From NCBI GenBank assembly GCA_013153955.1, contig JAADDM010000105.1, positions 1-18,470 on the forward strand: 18,470 nucleotides of DNA, written 5' to 3'. The position numbers and the translations under genes are program-made. Below the pieces are notes generated by a model. The model saw only the letters and a list, made by a program, of their open reading frames with translations. It made no database searches and was not told the DNA's origin. Positions 14,217 through 18,470 of the stretch are shown here, in pieces. Position 1 is the first letter of the stretch, and each line of letters starts with the position of its first letter. This stretch comes from Gammaproteobacteria bacterium (GTDB taxonomy: Bacteria > Pseudomonadota > Gammaproteobacteria > Thiomicrospirales > Thiomicrospiraceae).

Positions 14217-15996
14217 CGGTATTGGCTCTGACTTTGTTGTTTAGCCAATTCTGAACGATATCAGCATCTTTAAAAGGTTGTTTAACGCCACAAATATCTT
14301 GATAGTTCTCATGGCCTTTGCCTGCAATCAGCACCACGTCCTCTGCCTTGGCTAAGCTAAGCACTTTTTCGATGGCTTGCTGACGATTCGATACTTGTAG
14401 AACACGTTCAGGGACGGAAAATCCAGTCATAATCTGCTGGGTAATTTGCGCTGGCGATTCAAAACGGGGGTTATCATCCGTGACCATTACCGTATCCGCA
14501 ATACGCTCCGACACCTTTGCCATTAAGGGCCGTTTACCTTGATCTCGGTCGCCACCACAACCAAATACAACCCAGAGTTTGCCAGATTGAGCAACCCCTT
14601 GCTCCGCTTCGGTGTTATCAACATCATGGTCAACGTCGTGATTAGCATCGTTATCTGCGTTTTGATTAACGTTATTATTAACATTATCAACAGCCTGAAC
14701 ATGCGCTTTAATCGCCCCTAAAACCTGCTCCAGTGCATCTGGCGTATGTGCAAAGTCCACAATGACCGTTGGCCAGATTTTAGCCTCTTTAAGGCGGTTA
14801 TTTGTATGAACGTGTTGATCAACCCCCTCTGAAAACGACATTATGTCCTTCAAAATGGGCATCTCTTTTGAAACAACCAGGCCTGGTTGAATCATCTGCA
14901 TTCGTCCCTCAACCGAATTTAACTGACTTAAAAGGCGCGTTATTTTCTTTAAGCTAAGGGAGGATTTTTCTAAACACGCTAAAATAATTGCAGAGGCGCA
15001 CAGGATATTTTCAACACTAAACGCCCCCATCAACGGGACTTTAACAGCCTCTTCATCAGTTGTTTCATTTAAGGTTAGGCGCAGTTGTAACAGCAACCCT
15101 GAAGGGGTAAGCTCAGTGTTAATACAGCTTAATTCAGCTTCAACGCAAGGCTTGGTCGTATATCGAAACAGCCCGAATAACGCCTTTTCATTCGAGGGGT
15201 AAGCCAGCAACTGCTGAGCCACTTCATCCCCTACATTAATAATTTTGTGCAGAGAGGTATACTCTGTAAACAACTGTTTTTTGGCTGATTGATAGGCCTC
15301 AACTGACCCATGAAAATCCAGATGATCACGCGTCACCTGAGTGAGTGCAACCGCTTCAAAACAGAGATTTTCAATACGCTGTAAAGTTAAGGCATGTGAT
15401 GAAACCTCCATCACCACAAAGTGTGCGCCTTGTGCTTTAAATTGAGCGATTAAACGGTGGACACTAACCACATCAGGCGTGGTATTTTGGGTCGCTTTTA
15501 AGTCCCCAAACAGACCGTTGCCTAACGTACCGATCAACGCCGTTCGATGGCCCAAGGCTTCAAGAAACTGAGCGGTGTAAAAGGCCGTTGATGTTTTACC
15601 GTTAGTGCCGGTAATACCAATGACCTTAACCTGCTGGCTGGGTGCGTCATAAAACCAATCTGCAAATGCACCTAATCTCTCACTCAGGTTTTCAATATAC
15701 AAAAAAGGACACTCTTTCATCATCTCTTGCTGAGCACTTGACAGTAGCTTATCTGAAACAACCAGGCCTGGTTGTTTCAGCAGAACCGATTCTAGATAAT
15801 CCAAACCATGTTGTTTTTCCCCCTTAAGCGCAATAAAACAGTCAAAAGGCCCAATTATCCTAGAGTCTGCACTGATCTGTAGAATACACTCAGAACTGAC
15901 TCCGTCCTGTGCGGATTCAGCCTTCTTCTGCAACGCGCTATTTATAGGAGACTGGCTATCCCTGAAAAACTGAACAATAGAGGCGACTGTCTTCAT
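14209..15996 (-). CDS. murE: UDP-N-acetylmuramoyl-L-alanyl-D-glutamate--2,6-diaminopimelate ligase
   Basis: MurE adds the third residue of the stem peptide. The DNPR motif (508-511) indicates meso-diaminopimelate rather than lysine. Other signatures: SADSRIIGPFDCFIALKGE, the ATP loop GITGTNGKTST (127-137), VMEVSSHAL, TRDHLDFHG, VDFAHTPDAL (413-422), FGCGGDRDQGKRP and IAGKGHENYQ (557-566). The 595 residues are about 100 above the usual 495. Two inserts explain much of this: about 376-408, between GRMQMIQPG and PTVIVDFAHTP, and 436-470, N/D-rich, between the AHTPDA helix and KLWVVFGCGGDRD. QPGLVVS occurs twice (75-81, 370-376), each coded by a dispersed palindrome. The ATG overlaps the ftsI stop (ATGA). 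All catalytic motifs look intact. Confidence 0.97.
   Translation of the reverse strand: MKTVASIVQFFRDSQSPINSALQKKAESAQDGVSSECILQISADSRIIGPFDCFIALKGEKQHGLDYLESVLLKQPGLVVSDKLLSSAQQEMMKECPFLYIENLSERLGAFADWFYDAPSQQVKVIGITGTNGKTSTAFYTAQFLEALGHRTALIGTLGNGLFGDLKATQNTTPDVVSVHRLIAQFKAQGAHFVVMEVSSHALTLQRIENLCFEAVALTQVTRDHLDFHGSVEAYQSAKKQLFTEYTSLHKIINVGDEVAQQLLAYPSNEKALFGLFRYTTKPCVEAELSCINTELTPSGLLLQLRLTLNETTDEEAVKVPLMGAFSVENILCASAIILACLEKSSLSLKKITRLLSQLNSVEGRMQMIQPGLVVSKEMPILKDIMSFSEGVDQHVHTNNRLKEAKIWPTVIVDFAHTPDALEQVLGAIKAHVQAVDNVNNNVNQNADNDANHDVDHDVDNTEAEQGVAQSGKLWVVFGCGGDRDQGKRPLMAKVSERIADTVMVTDDNPRFESPAQITQQIMTGFSVPERVLQVSNRQQAIEKVLSLAKAEDVVLIAGKGHENYQDICGVKQPFKDADIVQNWLNNKVRANTGE
14614..14691 (-). 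repeat. N/D-rich low-complexity coding repeat within murE
   Basis: The DNA is a chain of short imperfect repeats of GTT/GAT/AAC/AAT-type codons. It encodes residues 436-461, almost only V, N, D, H and A (for example VDNVNNNVNQNA, then DVDHDVDN). It stays in frame and lies between conserved Mur-ligase blocks. Such a tract can change length by slippage. Confidence 0.75.
14874..14889. repeat. 16-bp palindrome CAACCAGGCCTGGTTG, copy 1 in murE
   Basis: A perfect 16-bp palindrome. With the flanking TTTCA on the minus strand it shares 21 bp with the copy at 15753-15780. It encodes QPGLVV at residues 370-375, at the junction with a MurE-specific insert. Confidence 0.85.
15753..15780. repeat. 28-bp perfect palindrome, copy 2 in murE
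   Basis: CTGAAACAACCAGG (15753-15766) is followed directly by its exact reverse complement. It contains the same CAACCAGGCCTGGTTG core as the other murE copy and encodes LKQPGLVVS (residues 73-81). In mRNA it would form a stem of about 12 bp with a minimal loop. Confidence 0.9.
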
Positions 15997-17954
15997 TGAC
16001 CATGCCCTCGGTTTGTTTTGCTTGTTTTGCGAGTACTGACAGTTTGATCCGGTGCAATATTTCTAAGGCGCAACGCCTCCTGCATCACCTCTTTAAACAC
16101 GGGTGCGGCGACTAAACCGCCGTAATAGATGCCTCGACTGGGTTCATTAACCAGTACAACCATAATAAATTCAGGGTCTGACACCGGTACAATCCCTGCA
16201 AAAAGAGAGAGGTAACTGTTCTCTTCATAGCCCCCTAATTTCTTAGTTTTATGTACCGTCCCCGTTTTACCTGCCACACGATACCCGTCTATTTGTGCTT
16301 TAGGAGCAGTACCCCCCTTTGCCACCACCGCCTCCATCATCTCCAAAACATCGTTGGCCACTTCTCGCTTAACCAACTGCTTACCTTCTGGAGCTTCGGC
16401 TAATTTAATCAGGCTTAAAGGTAACATTTCACCTTCATTAGAAAACAGTAAATAGGAGTGTGCTAGATTTAATAAATTAACGTTAAAGCCATAGCCAAAG
16501 GAGGCTGATACTTGATCAATGATATGCCAATCCATTGCAGGCTTTAAATAACCCGTCGATTCGCCGGGTAGAAACACCCCTGAATCACGTCCAAACCCAA
16601 TCTCTCGCCAAAAATCGTGCTGTTGTTCCGCTGTCAGTTTCATGGCGATTTTGGCAGCACCCACGTTACTGGACTTTTTAACCACACCAAGCGGGGTTAA
16701 TACGCCATTATTATGTGTATCGCTGATTCGATTACCCTGAACCCGAATCGATCCAGGATGCGTATCAATTTGGGTCTCTTTGGTAATTAACCCTTCGTCC
16801 AACGCCTTGGCAACCACAAAGGGTTTGACGGTAGAACCAGGCTCTAACAAATCCGTTACCACTCGGTTCTTAATCGCTCGACCCCGTCTCTGACGCGTGT
16901 CATTTGGGTTATAACCCGGCAGACTCACGAGTGACAAAATCTCGCCTGTTTTGGCATCTAAAATAACCGAACTCGCAGAGAGTGCTTGATGCTTTACCAT
17001 CACATTCTTAAGGGCTTTATAGGCAAAAAACTGAATGTTCTGATCAATACTCAACGTAATCGGTTGACCCGGTTGCGAAGCCACCACATCTTTCACAAAA
17101 TCAACCACATGACCCGAACGATCCTTCACCACTTGCTTTTTGCCTGGTGAACCTTTCAGCCACTCGTCGTAAGCAAGCTCAACGCCCTCAATGCCCTTAT
17201 CATCGATATTGGTAAAGCCGACCAAGTGTGCGCTTATTTCTCCTGCTGGATAATAACGCTTATATTCTGCTTGCGTATACACCCCTGTTAAGCGCATCGA
17301 ATCTACACGTTCAGCCAAAGCTGGCACGATAGAGCGCTTAAGATACATAAATCGACGTTTAGGGTGTGCTCGAATTTTTTTGGCAAGTTTATTGACGTTA
17401 CGACCCAGCACCTTAGCCACTCGGGCATAGGTATAGCGATAGCGATCAATGAGACGTTTATCCACCCAGATTGAGGGGTGCAGTTTGCTGACTTGAATCG
17501 TCCGCTCACCATTTTGATAGGTTAAATCAATATATTTTGTGTAAGTACCCGGCAGTTCTAATTCGGCAATTTTAGAGATAATTGTCTTATCACTTACCTG
17601 GGTGATAAAGCTTAATCGCTTGTGTTTATTATCTTTTAAGCGCTGGTTAAGCTGACGATCGGTTAAGCCAAGTAATCTTAGAAAAGAGAGGTAGTTTTGT
17701 TCGTGCTTAACAATCACTTTGGGATCAACCCAAACGGAAGCCATGGGAGTACTCAGGGCAAGCAACTCACCATTTCGATCGAATATATCGCCCCTAGAGG
17801 CGGGAATTTCAATGGTACGAATTTGGCGCTTATCACCTTCGCTCTGAAGAAACTCTGAGTCCATCACCTGCACATAAAAAGCACGGCCAATAATGGCCAT
17901 AAAGCCTAATGCAATCAGAAAAAAAACAACGGTATCACGCTGTAGCCTATTCAC
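15993..17954 (-). CDS. ftsI: Septal transpeptidase FtsI (penicillin-binding protein 3)
   Basis: FtsI cross-links septal peptidoglycan in the periplasm alongside FtsW. A short cytoplasmic start and one membrane anchor (about 12-29) are followed by the non-catalytic module with RGDIFDRNG (54-62) and the transpeptidase domain. Active-site motifs are STVK (S374), SSN (428-430) and KTG (563-565). At 653 residues it is about 65 longer than E. coli FtsI, and the nucleophile is shifted by about the same amount (S374 against S307). The excess lies before SAHLVGFTN, where residues 73-150 and 161-239 look like two copies of one submodule. Start: GTG at 17954, with GGAGGT five bases upstream and an 8-nt overlap with ftsL. 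Confidence 0.97.
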   Translation of the reverse strand: MNRLQRDTVVFFLIALGFMAIIGRAFYVQVMDSEFLQSEGDKRQIRTIEIPASRGDIFDRNGELLALSTPMASVWVDPKVIVKHEQNYLSFLRLLGLTDRQLNQRLKDNKHKRLSFITQVSDKTIISKIAELELPGTYTKYIDLTYQNGERTIQVSKLHPSIWVDKRLIDRYRYTYARVAKVLGRNVNKLAKKIRAHPKRRFMYLKRSIVPALAERVDSMRLTGVYTQAEYKRYYPAGEISAHLVGFTNIDDKGIEGVELAYDEWLKGSPGKKQVVKDRSGHVVDFVKDVVASQPGQPITLSIDQNIQFFAYKALKNVMVKHQALSASSVILDAKTGEILSLVSLPGYNPNDTRQRRGRAIKNRVVTDLLEPGSTVKPFVVAKALDEGLITKETQIDTHPGSIRVQGNRISDTHNNGVLTPLGVVKKSSNVGAAKIAMKLTAEQQHDFWREIGFGRDSGVFLPGESTGYLKPAMDWHIIDQVSASFGYGFNVNLLNLAHSYLLFSNEGEMLPLSLIKLAEAPEGKQLVKREVANDVLEMMEAVVAKGGTAPKAQIDGYRVAGKTGTVHKTKKLGGYEENSYLSLFAGIVPVSDPEFIMVVLVNEPSRGIYYGGLVAAPVFKEVMQEALRLRNIAPDQTVSTRKTSKTNRGHGQ

Positions 17955-18279
17955 CTAACACCTCCGAAGGGGCTCGGATATAGACCGTTTCAAAATGAGA
18001 TTTATCCAACGTCATATCCAACTGAGTTTTAGCCACACGTTCAACACGTGCAGGCGACATAAGGTAACGTTTTTCAAGCAATAATCGACCTCGCTCTTCA
18101 TGTGCATGAAGCGCATGTTTTAGCGACTGATAATAGCGGGTTTCTAAATGACGTATCTCATGTTGAACGCGTACGACCGCCACCGAACTTATGACGAGAA
18201 TCACTATCAAAATAAACAGAAAAAGCCCACGCCACTTAAAAACATTTAAATGGGTGGGCTTGGGGAATCTTGCTTGCAT
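17947..18279 (-). CDS. ftsL: Cell division protein FtsL
   Basis: A 110-residue bitopic membrane protein of the divisome, which with FtsB and FtsQ activates FtsW-FtsI. A short basic N-terminus is followed by one membrane segment (about 18-38), a periplasmic coiled coil (about 39-70: VQHEIRHLETRYYQSL) and the family tail EERGRLLLEKRYLMSPARVERVA. It overlaps ftsI by 8 nt and is directly followed by it, as usual in dcw clusters. The Shine-Dalgarno before the ATG is weak. Normally mraZ and rsmH precede ftsL; here the neighbour is ftsZ, 84 nt upstream. Confidence 0.93.
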   Translation of the reverse strand: MQARFPKPTHLNVFKWRGLFLFILIVILVISSVAVVRVQHEIRHLETRYYQSLKHALHAHEERGRLLLEKRYLMSPARVERVAKTQLDMTLDKSHFETVYIRAPSEVLGE

Positions 18280-18292
18280 AGTCAGTTACTCA

Positions 18293-18308
18293 AGCTGCTT
18301 TAACAGCT
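18293..18308 (-). other. Small hairpin just upstream of ftsL
   Basis: AGCTG (18293-18297) and CAGCT (18304-18308) form a 5-bp stem 14 nt upstream of the ftsL ATG, next to the longer hairpin after ftsZ. It might restrict ribosome access to the weak ftsL start; this is inference only. Confidence 0.25.
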
Positions 18309-18319
18309 GAATGGCCATC

Positions 18320-18359
18320 ATGCTGAGTAACCGGATTGGACGAACCGATTACCCAGCAT
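18320..18359 (-). terminator. Long hairpin between ftsZ and ftsL (no T-run)
   Basis: ATGCTGAGTAACCGG (18320-18334) and CCGATTACCCAGCAT (18345-18359) form a 15-bp stem. Both non-Watson-Crick positions become G-U pairs in minus-strand RNA, which suggests the structure acts in the ftsZ transcript. It begins four bases after the ftsZ stop. No T-run follows, so it could be a partial terminator, an RNA-processing site or a 3'-end-stabilising structure. Confidence 0.55.
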
Positions 18360-18363
18360 AGGA

Positions 18364-18470
18364 CTAGTCTGCTTGACGGCGTAGAAAAGCAGGAATATCT
18401 AAATAGCTTGAATCAGACATGGTGCCAACAGGCTCACCATTCACAACCATCTTAGGTCTGATTTGCTCAG
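18364..18470 (-). CDS. ftsZ: Cell division protein FtsZ, C-terminal end (5' part outside window)
   Basis: Only the last 34 codons are present, ending in TAG at 18364-18366. The peptide ends MSDSSYLDIPAFLRRQAD. LDIPAFLRRQAD is the conserved C-terminal peptide of FtsZ that binds FtsA and ZipA, nearly identical to the E. coli LDIPAFLRKQAD. The preceding residues (PKMVVNGEPVG) fit the variable linker. FtsZ is the tubulin-like GTPase of the division ring. Its position directly upstream of ftsL is unusual, because in the standard dcw order it lies at the far end of the cluster. Confidence 0.9.
   Translation of the reverse strand, partial: EQIRPKMVVNGEPVGTMSDSSYLDIPAFLRRQAD

Noticed and set aside
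14539..14721. Hydrophobic plus-strand frame rich in I, V and N opposite murE
   Set aside because: It is the antisense reading of the N/D-rich repeat in murE, which accounts for its composition.
7194..15780. Palindromes as insertion-sequence ends or attachment sites
   Set aside because: They lie within intact, conserved coding frames with no transposase or target duplications nearby.
1..18470. A novel defence, secretion, mobile or biosynthetic system
   Set aside because: All open frames with real protein character belong to cell wall, division, lipoprotein, folate/thymidylate, chemotaxis or SDR families; no unexplained gene group remains.

Overview
The window looks like chromosomal DNA of a gammaproteobacterium with moderate G+C. 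The peptidoglycan and division genes are of gammaproteobacterial type: MurE carries the DNPR motif of meso-diaminopimelate-adding enzymes, and the FtsZ tail ends in the LDIPAFLR-type peptide. Two chemoreceptors point to a motile cell. A sulfur-oxidiser relative of Thiomicrospira/Hydrogenovibrio is possible, but the sequence alone does not settle the genus. Every recognisable gene lies on the minus strand, so transcription runs from high to low coordinates.

Layout in the direction of transcription: (1) 18470-7517 is most of a division and cell wall (dcw) cluster: the end of ftsZ, then ftsL, ftsI, murE, murF, mraY, murD, ftsW and murG. The genes are mostly packed or overlapping, with breaks after ftsZ (about 85 nt) and between murF and mraY (175 nt). 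(2) 7440-6652 is a short-chain dehydrogenase of unknown substrate, followed by a 276-nt gap with a 24-bp perfect palindrome, a second hairpin and a good sigma-54-like promoter. (3) 6375-4357 is a chemoreceptor with a large periplasmic domain, closed by a strong intrinsic terminator. (4) 4087-1957 is a translationally coupled operon lgt-thyA-folA joined by two ATGA overlaps. (5) 1795-1 is a second chemoreceptor with a chain of HAMP-like units, cut by the window edge.

In the dcw block, MurE and MurF complete the UDP-MurNAc-pentapeptide that MurD began. MraY and MurG make lipid I and lipid II, FtsW polymerises the glycan, FtsI cross-links it at the septum, and FtsL and FtsZ belong to the division machinery. 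Lgt starts lipoprotein maturation; ThyA and FolA form the dTMP/folate cycle.

No new defence, mobile or biosynthetic system is visible, and there is no insertion sequence, CRISPR array or RNA gene. The unusual material is subtler: a dispersed palindrome family centred on CCAGGCCTGG inside four coding sites; ftsZ directly upstream of ftsL; an apparently duplicated N-terminal submodule in FtsI; two inserts in MurE, one an N/D-rich low-complexity stretch; a lysine-rich tail on FtsW; and a poly-HAMP chemoreceptor.
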